Assembly: GCF_048569485.1 (NCBI RefSeq)
Contig: NC_134359.1
Span: forward strand, 28,164,940-28,228,939
Source: Anomaloglossus baeobatrachus
Taxonomy: Eukaryota; Chordata; Amphibia; Anura; Aromobatidae
Length of the DNA stretch: 64,000 bases
Direction of reading: 5' to 3'
In this document: positions 34,347 to 46,016 of the stretch, piece after piece
How positions within the stretch are numbered: position 1 is the stretch's first letter
Layout of the letters: every line of letters starts with the position of its first letter
Made by a program: the position numbers and the translations under genes
The notes under the pieces: generated by a model
Told to the model about the DNA's origin: nothing
The model's database searches: none
Seen by the model: only the letters and a program-made list of their open reading frames with translations

Positions 34347-34558
34347 CTGCCTGCGTGTCCGTGCTGGAGGCCCGCCGGCTGCCTGCGTGTCCGTGCTGGA
34401 GGCCCGCCGGCTGCCTGCGTGTCCGTGCTGGAGGCCCGCCGGCTGCCTGCGTGTCCGTGCTGGAGGCCCGCCGGCTGCCTGCGTGTCCGTGCTGGAGGCC
34501 CGCCGGCTGCCTGCGTGTCCGTGCTGGAGGCCCGCCGGCTGCCTGCGTGTTTGTGCTG
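34347..34558. repeat. 32-bp minisatellite, 7 copies
   Basis: gcgtgtccgtgctggaggcc recurs at 34,353, 34,385, 34,417 and so on every 32 bp. The last copy is diverged. Confidence 0.92.
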
Positions 34559-34708
34559 AATGGGTGTGGATGGGGAGTGGATATGGGCGTGACTGTGAAA
34601 TGGGTGTGGTTAGGGGGCGTGGCCTAAAACTTTGTCCCTCTTTTCCTTCTTTAAAAGTTGGGAGGTATGTTAGGCATCCTATAGGAAACCCCAAAACCCT
34701 TCCACCAC

Positions 34709-35725
34709 TTAAAGGGAACCTGTCACCAGATTGTGGCTTTCTAAACGAAAACTATCACTTTAAGCAGCGCTTGTGCTGCATTCTATAAAAGGTCCACATT
34801 ACCCTCTGACCCCCTTGTTGAACCCACTAATACCTTTATAAAATCTCCTGCCCTGTATGTAAATTGTTCGATCTGGTCCGATGGGAATCCTAATCTGTGC
34901 TTCCTGTCCCTCCTTTTGCCGTCCTACTGTTCTGATGGACATGGATGACACCTCGTGCACAATCCACGTAGGAGGGAAAAGTCTTGCATCTGCGTAGACA
35001 TATTCCTGTCTCGCACAGGCGCACTTCGCTCTGCCCTATTGCCAGAAACATAAGTGTGCCTGCGCACACAAGCGATTTCTCCGCGCAGACGCAAAACTTT
35101 GCCCAGCGATGTGAATGAAGCGGGTGAAGTCATCCACAGCGCTGAGGAAATCTCGCGCCTGCGCAGAGAACTCACCGTTATGCGCAGGTGCACTTATGTT
35201 TTCGGCTGTGCCAGCAAAAGGGCATATTTATTTGTCAGATTTTTATGCCGCCCTTTTCCTGAGACATATATTCAGCAACATTGTCCCATCGGGGCTCACA
35301 ATCTAACTTTCCTTTTGGTATGTCTTTTTTGGAGTGTGGGAGGAAACCGGAGTACCCGGAGGAAACCCACGCAAAGACGGGAAAAACATACAAACTCCTT
35401 GCAGATGTTCCCTTGGTGGGAATTGAACCCAGAACCCCAGCTCTGCAAGACTGCAGTGCTAACCACTGAGCCACCGTGCTGCCCAGTGAAGAGCATCTGT
35501 GCGAGCCGGGAATATGTCTGTGCAGGCGTGAGATTATCCCCCCTACGTGGATAGCAACCGAGGCATCGTCCACATCAATCAGTACAGTAGGACGATGAAA
35601 GGAGAGACACGAGGTGCAGAGTAGGACACACATCGGACCAGACAATTTACATACAGGGTGGGAGATTTTATAAAGCTATTTGTGGGGTCTACAGGGGCCA
35701 GAATCTGGTGACAGGTTCCCTTTAA
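34709..35725. mobile_element. T2/Kolobok-type MITE, 1.02 kb, with a SINE inside
   Basis: The left end is TTAAAGGGAACCTGTCACCAG and the right end CTGGTGACAGGTTCCCTTTAA. Inverted arms include atctggtccgatggg-like words near 34,871 and 35,633. A SINE lies at 35,226-35,484. Without it the MITE is about 0.75 kb. Confidence 0.8.
35226..35484 (-). mobile_element. tRNA-derived SINE, minus strand
   Basis: On the minus strand it starts gggcagcacggtggctcagtg, with an A-box-like tggctcagtggttagca and, about 45 bases on, a B-box-like ggttcaattcc. The body holds the widespread ggtactccggtttcctccca text and it ends in an AAATAAATA tail. Pol III boxes are seen in the sequence; the family is a guess. Confidence 0.75.
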
Positions 35726-36625
35726 GAACATTCATAAATGTGACATGATTGACAAGACCCTGTTTCAGATTTTTCAAGCCCCAAGTTGACCCGCTAAAGA
35801 TTGACTTTTGCATTGGACACTATACTATTGCTCTACAACCATTAAGTAAATATAAATTGTTAAAGTAAAATTTGATATATAATCTTAAACATCTTGAAAA
35901 TAACAGGTCATGGTTTTATAGCAATTTCCATTGTTTCTGCAACAAGATGGTTTTGATTAAGCATCGCTTTCCTCTATGGTAATGCCCTCCACGGACAAAG
36001 CGAGCCTTATCCAGTACCCGCTGTGCCAACCCAGAGTGAAGTCGTTATTTATTTTTCTTCTTTTGAATCTCTGTATATGGCAGACAAAAGTCTTTTTTTT
36101 CTTTTATTTCCTTTTTTTTTTTTGCTCTTGTGTCACTTTTTAAAACTAATTATCTCTCCTGGGCTATAGGAATGTGACAATATGCCGGTTTCTTTTTAAT
36201 TAGAGGTTTGCAGGAACTAAACATATATAAATATACGCTCCTTTCTCTGTTCTCTCTCATTATAAAGAAATGTGTAAAGCACAAACAGGAGTCGTAGATG
36301 AGGTGATGGCAGATTCATTGAATTGTTAGTCTTTGTTATTTAATCTGTGTTTTGGCTCTCAGAATGTTTTACTTTGGAGGAGCGGGAAGGAGCTGACATT
36401 TTCTGCTGCTTTTTGGCAGCTCTTAAAATCTGTAAATGACATTCAATGATAGCAATGGATGAACATGCTTATGGGATGTGTCTCACGTAAAATGGATTTT
36501 TACGTGCTTTCTTCATTTCTTTCTTGATAACTAAACACTTTGAAACTTTTTTGAGGTTGAGGGACCAGCGGTCAGTTTGGGCATTTCAGACCATACATGG
36601 ATAATGAAATACGCTCCTGTGAACC
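35726..36625. other. Repeat-poor AT-rich island
   Basis: No frame or repeat is recognised. The part 35,990-36,540 is unusually free of transposon signatures and has homeodomain-like words (ttttaattag at about 36,194) and T-runs. It could be conserved noncoding DNA. This is inference from composition. Confidence 0.3.
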
Positions 36626-36628
36626 TAA

Positions 36629-37201
36629 AGGGTACTTTACACGCTGCGATATCGGTACCGATATTGCTAGCGAGCGTACCCGCCCCCGTCGGTTGTGCGT
36701 CACAGGCATATCACTGCCCGTGGCACACAACATTGCTAACACCCGTCACACGGACTTACCTTCCTTGCGACGTCGCTCTGGCCGGCCTTCCGCCTCCTTT
36801 CTAAGGGGGCGGTTCGTGCGGCGTCACAGCAACGTCACTAAGCGACCGCCCAATCAAAGCGGAGGAGGGGCGGAGATGAGCGGCCAGAACATGCCACCCA
36901 CCTCCTTCCTTCCTCATTGCCAGTGGACGCAGGTAAGGAGATGTTCATCGTTTCTGCGGTGTTAAAAATAGCGATGTGTGGTGCCGCAGGAACGACTAAC
37001 AACATCGTACCTGCAGCAGCAACGATATTAAGGAAATGAATGACGTGACAACGATCGACGATTTTTTACGCTTTTGCGATCGTTGATCGTCACTCTTTGG
37101 TGTCACATGCTGCGATGTCGCTAACGGCGCCGGATGTGCGTCACCAACGACGTGACCCCGACGATATATCGTTAGCAATGTTGCAGCGTGTAAATCACCT
37201 T
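36629..37201 (+). mobile_element. TAA-flanked MITE, copy B
   Basis: The left end is agggtactttacacgctgcg and the right end cagcgtgtaaatcacctt, with TAA at 36,626-36,628 and 37,202-37,204. It carries the same core words as copy A in the same order. Non-coding. Confidence 0.8.
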
Positions 37202-37204
37202 TAA

Positions 37205-37640
37205 GAATGAGGATACACTGCAACTTTGGCCGTAACATAGGTTGCCCAGGCATACATCACAGTATGGCCGTGCTACATAGTATCATCATAAAAGTGGATG
37301 CCTTTGGTTGCAACAAGCAGGCCAGAAGAGATCTAAATGGTGGACCTCTTCCGACTTGCACATCACAGCTGTAGCAACCTTTGTATTCCAATGCAAAACA
37401 TTCTCCTAGTCCAGAAGAAGTACATTCAAATTGTCTCTTCAGGGAGGAAGGAGATGAACTCTTGTGCCAACTATTGGAAGTAGCAATCCTACAAGTCAAA
37501 AGTGGCCCTTTAACAAGCCTTTTCATATGACTTAGGATTCATGCCAGATCAGAACGTAAATTTGCAGACACGGTGTTTCGGGGTGATTGCCCCTCGTCAG
37601 TGCAAAGTATGAGATCTGATCTGGCTGTATGAGAAGCTAT
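37205..37640. other. No gene recognised; short 'tttcggggtgattgcccctcg' repeat motif
   Basis: Mostly unassigned. The motif at about 37,568-37,595 is a type common in dispersed repeats of frogs. Nothing else is seen. Confidence 0.3.
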
Positions 37641-38323
37641 TGGTTTATCAGTCTCTGCAAGGAGAAATGTTTTCCCTTTAGATCCTAGGGTACTGAAAGA
37701 AATAGCAGAGGAAATTGCAGAACCACTAGTCAGAATCTTTGAAAATTCCAGGAGAACAGGAGAAGTCCTGAAAGTTTGGAGAAGAGCAAATGGTATCCCT
37801 ATCTTTTAAAAAAAAGTAAGTAGATGGAGCTAGAAAATTACAGGCCAGTGAGCCTTACTTTTATACCAGGAAAGATCTTTTAAAAAAATTATTAAATAGT
37901 GTGTATGTAAGTAAGAATACAGTAATTAACCAAAATCAGCATGGGTTTGTAACAAACAAGTCATGCCAGACTAATGTATTTTCCTTGTATGATGGAATCA
38001 CTGAATGGGTGGATGAGGGAACTGTGGTAGATATAGTATATTTCAACTTAAGAAAGTATTTCATACTATCCTTATTGAAAAAAATTACCAAGAATAAGAT
38101 TGCCAAGGGTATAGCTAGGTGGATTAATTACTGGCTCAGTGATTGTACTCAAAGAGTGGTAATAAACGGTGGCACATCCAATTGGAAGCATGTTTCAAGT
38201 AGGGTACCACAAGGCTCTGTCTTGACCCAAGTGTTGTGCCTCACTTTTATAAATGATCTAGATAAGGGAACTAGATAAACTAATCAAATTTGCAGACAAT
38301 GCAAAGCTAAAAGGGATAGCTAA
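37640..38323 (+). pseudogene. CR1 LINE reverse transcriptase fragment
   Basis: Translation gives LKEIAEEIAEPLVRIFENSRRTGEV, then NQHGFVTNKSCQTNVFSLYDGITEWVDEG and RVPQGSVLTQVL...FINDLDKGTR, the standard RT blocks of CR1 ORF2 (finger and palm, before the YADD block). FADNAKLKG follows, in which the catalytic 'FADD' is altered to FADN. Upstream ORF2 is absent (5' truncated) and stops occur. The LINE resumes at 39,386 after a MITE. Confidence 0.85.
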
Positions 38324-39382
38324 AGGTCCAGTCACACTAAACAACTTACCAGCGATCCCAACAACGATAGGGATCGCTGGTAAGTTGCTAGGAGGTTGCA
38401 GGTGAGATGTCACACTGCGACGCTCCAGCGATCCCACGAGCAACCTGACCTGGCAGGGATCGCTGGAGCGTCGCTACACGAGTTGCTGGTGAGCTCACCA
38501 GCAACCAGTGACCAGCCCCCAGCGCCGCGTGGAAGATGCTGCGCTTGGTAACTAAGGTAAATATCGGGTAACCAACCCGATATTTACCTTGGTTACCAGC
38601 GCACACAGCTACATGTGCAGAGAGCAGGGAGCAGCGCACACTGAGCGCTGGCTCCCTGCTCTCCTAGTTACAGCACACATCGGGTTAATTACCCGATGTG
38701 TGCTGCAGCTAAATGTGCACAGAGCAGGGAGCAGCGCACACCGGGTGCAGCTGCACAGGGTACATATATAGGGTATAGAGTACAGGGTGCAGCTGCACAG
38801 AGCAGGGAGCAGCGCACACCGCTTAGCGCTGGCTCCTTGCTCTCCTAGTTACAGCACACATCGGGTTAATTACCCGATGTGTACTGCAGCTAAATGTGCA
38901 CAGAGCAGGGAGCAGCGCACAATGCTTAGCGCTGGCTCCCTGCTCTCCTAGCTACAGCACACATCGGGTTAATTAACCCGATGTGTCCTGCAGCTACATG
39001 TGCACAGAGCAGGAGCCGGCACTGACAGTGAGAGCGGCGGAGGCTGGTAACAAAGGTAAATATCGGGTAACCAAGGACAGGGCTTCTTGGTTACCCGATG
39101 TTTACTGTGGTTACCAGCCTCCGCAGAAGCCGGCTCCTGCTGCCTGCACATTTAGTTGTTGCTGTCTCGCTGTCACACACAGCGATCTGTGCTTCACAGC
39201 GGGACAGCAATAACTAAAAAATGGCCCAGGACATTCAGCAACAACCAACGACCTCACAGCAGGGGCCAGGTTGTTGCTGGATGTCACACACAGTGACATC
39301 ACTAGCAACATCGCTGCTACATCACAGAAGTTGTTCGTTAGCAGCGATGTTGCTAGCGATGTTGCTTAGTGTAACGGGGCCT
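38324..39382. mobile_element. TAA-flanked MITE of 1.06 kb inside the CR1
   Basis: The ends are AGGTCCAGTCACACTAA and, reversed, AGGCCCCGTTACACTAA, with TAA at 38,321-38,323 and 39,383-39,385. The interior has several copies of a ~150-bp palindromic unit (gagcagggagcagcgcacac...acatcgggttaattacccgatgtg). It is PIF/Harbinger-like by duplication, with no coding capacity. Confidence 0.78.
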
Positions 39383-39385
39383 TAA

Positions 39386-40160
39386 CACTAGAGAAAATAA
39401 AGGATTCAGAAGGACCTAGATAAGCTGGAACAATAGGCAGCGGCTAATAGAAGGGTATTAAATTCTACATCTGGACAAGAAAAACACAAATTGGATCTAC
39501 AGAATGGGAGGAACAGAACTAAGCAACAGCACTTATGAAAAATACCTGGGTATAGTAATAGATCACAGACCGCACTGGAGTCAACTGTGATGCAGCAGCA
39601 AAAAAGGCAAACCTAGTTCTGAGATATATTAACAGAAGCATAATCACATAATGTAATTACCCAACTCTTCTGCTCTTTGGTCAAACCTCATCTGGAATAC
39701 TTTGCCCAGTTCTGGGCACCACATTTTAAAAAAGACAGACAAACTGGAGCAAGTTCAGAGAAGAGCAACAAGGATGGTGAGCAGACTGCAAACCATGTCA
39801 TACGAGGAATGGTTAAAGGATCTGGGAATGCTTAGCTTGCAAAAAAAATAGAATGAGAGACTTAATAGCTGTCTACAAATATCTGAAGGGCTGTCACAGT
39901 GTAGAGGGATCATCCTTATTTCCCTTTGCATATGGAAACACGAGAAGCAATGGATTGAAACTGAATGGGAGAAAATACAAGGGGGATCAATGAGTAGAAC
40001 AGGCGGCCGCGAGAGGTGGAGAGTTATCCTTCAATGGAAGTCTTCAGAGGCTGGACAGACATCTGTCTAAGATGGTTCAGTGAATCCTGCATTGAGCAAA
40101 GTGTTGAACATGATGACCCTGGAGGTCCCCTCCAACTCTAACATTCTATGATTCAATGAT
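39386..40160 (+). pseudogene. CR1 LINE, ORF2 end and 3' tail
   Basis: It continues the LINE: RIQKDLDKLEQ-like, MGGTELSNSTYEKYLGIVIDH-like and DAAAKKANLVLRYINRSI. Then comes the non-coding tail with the CR1 signature gaggtcccctccaactctaac and octamer-like attctatgattcaatgatt at 40,137-40,160. The 3' end looks complete. Confidence 0.85.
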
Positions 40161-40499
40161 TTATTTTATTCATTATGTAACTTGATAAGCTGTCATTTTT
40201 GCCTGAGCAATGTGTATTGCTATCAAACTAGCTGTATTATTAATAGTTTGACATAATAGGGAATATTTAAGGTATTGGTCCTGTCTAGAAACATTCCCAA
40301 ACTAGGCAGGCCAACCGCATTTTTCTCCACATGTTTATGCTTGTCATAGGCAAAGGAGACAATTGGGACTTTAGTGTGGTAGTACTACTGCCAGGACGGC
40401 TGCTGCCAGTGATGGTGGTGCTTATGCTGCAAGCGGATTCCACAATCTTACCATGGTTTCATGATCCAGGCTGGTATCTGTCGCTAGGTTTCCCCAGCA
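40161..40499. other. No feature recognised
   Basis: Short AT-rich stretch; a 61-codon frame near 40,331 has no known domain. Confidence 0.3.
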
Positions 40500-41012
40500 C
40501 TGGCCTGGTCATGTGAGTGGTTAATTCCTCCCTGCCTCATTCCGGTCTCAGAGCACTATATCCTAGCACTGCACCTCCGGTTCGGCGCCAGTAATAGTTC
40601 TGCCTTGCAGCATGTGTACTGGCACTGGTGAGTGTTCCTGACCTGTCCTGCCTCCCCACTGTCGTGTTCTGACCCATACCCCCCCTCCATCTGCCCAGCT
40701 ATCCCAGTCCCTGACTACCCGCTCCTGCTTACTGTTTATCCCACCCTGTTTGACTGATCCCAGACCTGATCTGTTCGTCTCCCCTCTATCTCGATACTCT
40801 GACTTCCCTCTGACCTGTATACACGTTCCTGACTCCGGCTCTCATCTCACCCTTTGATATATCCATGACTCCTCCCAAATTCTATTGTCTTGACCTCCTG
40901 CAGCCAACTCGGATTAGTGATTATTTTACTGCCCTCTTGTGGTCTGTCTGCTAACTACACTCTGAGGCTGCTTTGCTGGCAGCTTCAGCAGCCTTCATAG
41001 TGCAGTGTGACA
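40500..41012 (+). repeat. Pyrimidine-rich dispersed repeat, copy 1
   Basis: It is colinear with 43,325-43,862, from ggttaattcctccctgcct and gcactgcacctccgg to the shared end tagtgcagtgtgacac. Non-coding. It may be an old LTR; no class is proven. Confidence 0.6.
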
Positions 41013-41784
41013 CATGGTATGTTGTTTTTTTTTTCTTTTACACCACCTCATCCTTTGCCATTGCTAAGTTATTATTTTTTTTCCATACAATTTGTACATT
41101 ATAATTAACTTTTAACAATCTCTTCAACCCCCATTATTCCATTATTCAACAATAGTCAAAAAATATAGAAAGGAAGATGTGGCAGCTTGTGGAGTGTACA
41201 GGTGTCAAATTGGACTAGTACAACAGGTGAGCAAAGAAAGAAATCCGTGGTTGAATATCTAATTTTTTTTTTTATTTCAACCTTCATCCCAAAAATGACA
41301 AAATAAGAAATTCTAGGGAAGTACATAACTAAAAAGGAAGCACCTGACTGTATTGGTGTAGTGTGTATGGATGTAAACTGTGACTAGCACAATGTGCAAA
41401 AGAAAAAATATTCACTACACTTTATGTCATAGATAATCATTGTTAATGGATGTAATTTTGTTTGCATTTTTTAAAGTAACAATTATCAAGGGGTTAAATA
41501 AAAATGCTTGAAAAAGCTCAATGCAGGCAAGCACACACACTGATTTCAGATTTATTTTGTTCTTTAAATTCTATTGTGCTATTTTGCTTCTGCTTTCTAA
41601 TGCATTTAGAACAAAGAGAAAAAGTGGAACTCTAATTCAAATGCAGCAGGACAGATGCCAGATATACTGTGTTACTGATCAATCACAGAGTCTGACACTG
41701 CTGCTGGTGCCTGTCCGATCTCTCTTTTTCTTCTTTGGAACCTCTTATTCGGTGCACTTTAGTAGACAGGTGAGCTGGATGTCA
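41013..41784. other. No feature recognised
   Basis: AT-rich sequence with poly-T runs (41,027 and 41,262); no useful frames. Confidence 0.35.
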
Positions 41785-42290
41785 CGATTCCTCTGTGCAG
41801 AGCATCTTGCACACTAGGAGATGCTCTGCTGTGTTTTCTTGAGCTGAGCTGGCAGGTTGATTGACAATGCAGGATTCCATGCTGGTTCTGGTAGGCGCTG
41901 ATTGCTCTGGTGTTCCATCTTCCTGGTAATTGCTCTGATTCTTATCTGAGCATGCTCCCCCGGAACCTTGCCAGTTGTACATTCTGGTTCTGTAGTTGTG
42001 CTGTTGGCCTGTATTCCTGCCTGTGCTCTGATCTTTGTTTCCTGACCCCGGACTGTTGCTTGACTCCTCTCTGCCCACTCCCTGTACCTGTAGTGACCTC
42101 CAGGATTTTGACCTCGGACCGATACCTGACCACATCTCACTTTTCTTCCTGAATCCACTACGTGCTTTCCCGGAATTCTGACCCTCGGATCGTGACCTGA
42201 CTACGCCTCTGTGTACTCCCTGTATCCATACGTGTCCTCCTGTTACCAGACCCATGCTTTGCTGACTACTCTACCATTTGTACTACTCGT
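41785..42290 (+). repeat. Pyrimidine-rich dispersed repeat, LTR-like
   Basis: It starts tgtcacgattcctctg with a small hairpin (agagcatcttgcacac...gatgctct) and carries repeated 'ttgacctcgg/ctgaccctcgg' words. It resembles an old solo LTR, but no partner copy or duplication is seen here. Confidence 0.35.
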
Positions 42291-42427
42291 AAGTAGTGAC
42301 TAGCATCACATGTGGTATATATGAAGTTTTGCATGCACCAGGAAAAAACAATATGCAAATTAGCTCTTCTTGAGAAGCGGCAATGTCTCTCCTAATATAT
42401 CCAAAGTTAGATCAGGAAAAAAAGGGA

Positions 42428-42430
<3 letters not shown>

Positions 42431-42483
<53 letters not shown>
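42431..42483. repeat. TA dinucleotide microsatellite
   Basis: About 26 uninterrupted TA repeats. Confidence 0.97.
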
Positions 42484-42488
<5 letters not shown>

Positions 42489-43324
42489 GTAATTGCTGCC
42501 AAAATTGCAATAAGTAAAAAGTCTAAAGCAAAATTAATAAATAAATAAAAATAAAGGAAAAGAAAATAAAGAAATCATTTAACCATAACGGGCAAAACAA
42601 TGCTTAGTCTTTAAGGGTTCCAAGTGACCTCTTAAGTGGTAAATATAGTATTTTTTTACATCAGTATGTGTAACACTATTGAAATGTGATTTACACAGGC
42701 TTACTTTAATCTCCCCCTACAATACGTTTAATGTGACTGTGTACATATGTATTTAGCTCAGCGGTCCTATATGTAAATGTGATCAGCATAACTTAGCGTG
42801 CGCTCGTAATGGCCTTTCCTTTCATGTATTCCGCAGCTTCAGCGATGAGTAATATTGGATCCTACATGATATTTCATCTCCTCCATTGCTTGTTTATTTA
42901 ACTGTCATTTGTCGCCTGGCAAATATTTTTCACAGCTGTTTAACTATAAAGGTTAATAAAATGAATCTGAAATCATCAAAACAGCTTTTTTTAATTAGCC
43001 ACTTCATAAGTACCATATTTAATTACATTTACTTTGCCGAGGGGAATATTTGCATCCTCCATCTGCAGTAAAGCTACATCATGTGCAAGTTCATAAAAGT
43101 ACAAAAAAAATGTAATAACATTATGTAGATGCAAAAAAATGGATTTACATTCTAAAATGTGGCACTGTTTAATGGCGGCTGATTATAACACTCTGTGCAT
43201 ATTAAAAAGTCTTAAATAGAGTTTTTACATTTATTTACTGAAACGTCAATGCTATTTTTTGCCTTGTGACAGGAAAATATGGTGAATGTTTTGAAGGGAG
43301 CAGTAACAGCATGAGCATGGTCAT
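42484..43324. other. Repeat-poor AT-rich island
   Basis: No genes. About 42,780-43,260 lacks transposon marks and contains words common in vertebrate enhancers (ttaattagcc at 42,992, ttgtttatttaac at 42,890). It is a candidate conserved noncoding element, from composition only. Confidence 0.3.
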
Positions 43325-43862
43325 GTCAGGGGTTAACTCCTCCCTGCCTTACTCTGGCTTCTGGGACACTATATCCTGGTACTGCACCTCCGATTCAGTG
43401 CCAGTAATAGTTTATGCTCTGCAGTGTATATTACTGGCTCTAGCGAGTTTCCCAATCTGTCTTGCTTCCCTGTCCTACTACCTGGTTCTGACCCGTATCC
43501 TCCTCTGTTTGTCCGTCTGTCCCAGTCCCTGTCTACTAAGTATTCTTCCTTGTTTATCTTATCCCACTCCTGACCTGTTTGTCCTCCTTCCTTGTTTGTA
43601 GTTGGACTTCCCAGCATCAGACCTGTATCCAGGTTCCTCACCCTGACCTCCGTCTTTCCCTTCAGCTGTGTCTGTGACTTCTTGGCTTCTGACCCTCGGC
43701 TATCACCTGACAATGATTTGTCTATCTCTGTGCTATTGGCGAGATCTCCTGATGCTGACCTGGTATTTTGACTACTCTATTGCCCTCTGGTGGATTACCT
43801 GCTAATTACACTCTAAAGTTACATTGCTTGTAACGTCAGCGTCTCCTAGTGCAGTGTGACAC
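43325..43862 (+). repeat. Pyrimidine-rich dispersed repeat, copy 2
   Basis: This is a diverged copy of 40,500-41,012 with the same start (ggttaactcctccctgcc) and end (tagtgcagtgtgacac). Non-coding. Confidence 0.6.
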
Positions 43863-44099
43863 TCACACCTTTATAGCAAGATTTGAGCATTAACATCAAA
43901 TATATCTAGGAAATGTCCCAATTCTTATGCTCTGTAACTTGTCATGCACTTTTCTTTGATTGGGCATTTCTTTTCACCTTTAAGAATTTTCCTTACACTA
44001 TTTGTGCTAAATCTTTTTTTACCTCACTTCTCAGTATGGATTTGTTCTGCTAATGACCAATAGCATTTCTTGCCTTGATAAAAAAAAAACCTGCCTCTA

Positions 44100-44545
44100 T
44101 GTTATGTCTCCTATCATAGACCCCTTCCAATAATAATGTCCCCCATCCTGCTACAATTTTCTCCAACCTCGGCCCATCCCTGATATAATGTCTCCCTTTC
44201 CTGGTATAATGTTCTCTATCCTGGGCCCTTTCCTGGTATAATGTCTTCCTTTCCAGGTAAAATGACCCCCATCCTGGTACAATGTTCTCCAACCTCAGCC
44301 CATCCATGATATTATGTCTCCCTTTCCTGGTATAATGTTCTCTACCATGGGTCCTTTCCTGGTATGTCTCTCTTTCCAGGTATAATGTCTCCCATCCTGG
44401 TACAATGTTCTCCAACCTCGGTCCATCCCTGGTATACAATCTCCCTTTCCAGGTATAATGTTCTCCATCCTGAGCCCCTTTCTTTTATAATGTATACCTT
44501 TCCTTGTATAATATTCTTTATCCTTGGCCACTTCCTGATGTATTG
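44100..44545. repeat. Imperfect minisatellite of 'cctggtataatgt' words
   Basis: A ~35-40-bp motif (tccctttcctggtataatgttctc) is repeated about a dozen times, with a longer ~123-bp period (cctggtacaatgttctccaacctc at 44,273 and 44,396). The 129-codon minus frame is its translation. Confidence 0.8.
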
Positions 44546-44789
44546 TCAGCTACCGGCCTCTGCTTGGCTGGTGGCATGTATTGCACTGCAGGGACTGGGT
44601 TAGTCTCTGCAATGCAATACATTTCAGCTGAATGTGCATCATTGGACACACATCCATCTGAAATAGCTGTTGCCGTTGGCAGGGCCCCATCCAACATGGA
44701 CCAGTCGCACCCTCTGTGACCGCAATTATTGTACTCCTGGGGACAAGGGTTCATTCAACTACCTTTAGAGAGACAAAGACCCATCCTAA

Positions 44790-45369
44790 GGGGCACTTTG
44801 CACACAACGACATCGCAAGCTGATGCTACGATGCTGAGCGTGATAGTCCCCGCCCCCATCGCAGCTGCGATATCATGGTGATAGCTGCCGTAGTGATCAT
44901 TATCGCTACGGCAGCTTCACATGCACTTACCTGCTCTGCGACGTCGCTCTGGCCGGCAAACCTCCTCCTTCCTAAGGGGGCGTAGAGCGGCGTCATAGCG
45001 ACGTCACACGGCAGGCGGCCAATAGAAGCGGAGGGGCAGAGAAGAGCGGGAAGTAAACATCCCGCCCACTTCCTTCATTACGCATAGCCGGTGGACGCAG
45101 GTTGGAGATGTTCCTCGCTCCTGCGGCTTCACACACAGCGATGTGTGCTGCCGCAGGAACGAGGAACAACATCGTAACATCGGTCTTTCCCAATTCATGG
45201 AAATGACCGACGCTACACCGATGATACGATTACGACGCTTTTGCGCTCGTTAATCGTATCAAAATGCTTTACACACTCCGATGTCGCCTGCGACGCCGAA
45301 TGTGCGTCACTTTCAATTTGACCCCCCCCCGACATCGTACCTGCGATGTCGTAGTGTGCAAAGTGCCCC
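44790..45369 (+). mobile_element. TAA-flanked MITE, copy C
   Basis: The ends are ggggcactttgcacacaacg and gtagtgtgcaaagtgcccc, with TAA at 44,787-44,789 and 45,370-45,372. The core is as in copy A. Non-coding. Confidence 0.82.
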
Positions 45370-45372
45370 TAA

Positions 45373-46013
45373 GTCTATTAGAAAAAAAAGACCCATCCTC
45401 ACATTTGTAGAGAGATTGCCATATTGTTAGTCATGACATTGGGCTAAGTTTACAGAAATATCAGAAACCATTTACCTGTCACACATCACAGTATTATAGC
45501 AAGGAAGAAAAAGAGTAGGTAAAAAGCACTCAACTCATTAAGTATATGGCAAAGTTATAACCAGATTTTACTGTAGAATATTTAGTGCAAACACCAATAA
45601 AAACACTTAAAAACAACAAGACACCTGTCCCATGAACCCAGCAATGAAGTACTGATGCATAAAGCAAACGTAGAAATAATGACAATATGATGGCAAAATG
45701 ATGGAAAAACAGGTACAATGGTATAACCTGTGAACAGACCAAAACGACTCAAGTAAAGAGTAGATAACTCAAATACAAACGTAAAGTTGCAAGGTTAACC
45801 ACCTAGGATCAGGTCCACAAGGTATAAGCATATGAGCAAAATGAAGCCATAATATGGTGTCAGATTAAGATCCCACCCAACGCGTATTATTCAACACACG
45901 GATAACAAATATTTTGGGCTCTCTCAGGAGTCATTTTTGGAGTACAACTATTTCCCCTGTAGTCCATAACCCTTAAAGTTACACATCTGGATGTCTCATA
46001 GAAGTAAAGACTA
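45373..46013. other. No feature recognised
   Basis: AT-rich sequence; a 70-codon minus frame (45,530-45,742) has no recognised domain. Confidence 0.35.
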
Positions 46014-46016
46014 TAA

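Larger units (their letters stand above)
31311..34669. mobile_element. Composite element with CATACCTCCCAAC ends and 7-bp duplication
   Basis: The left end catacctcccaaccgtcccgg (31,311) and the right end gttgggaggtatg (to 34,669) are inverted. TTAGGCA lies on both outer sides (31,304-31,310 and 34,670-34,676). A second left end with the same first 30 bases occurs at 33,565. Between the two left ends are TTAA MITEs (31,846-33,564). The element is non-coding. The duplication length suggests hAT (8 bp with one lost) but this is open. Confidence 0.6.
33565..34669. mobile_element. Second copy of the CATACCTCCCAAC element
   Basis: Left end at 33,565, right end shared with the composite at 34,669. 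It contains two GC-rich minisatellites. No transposase. The reading frames of 244-269 codons on both strands come from the minisatellites. Confidence 0.65.

Noticed and set aside
33607-34788. Cys/Pro/Arg-rich proteins of 244-269 aa on both strands
   Set aside because: Translations of GC-rich minisatellites; open on both strands at once, low complexity.
44050-44531. Repetitive 129-codon protein
   Set aside because: Translation of the 'cctggtataatgt' minisatellite.
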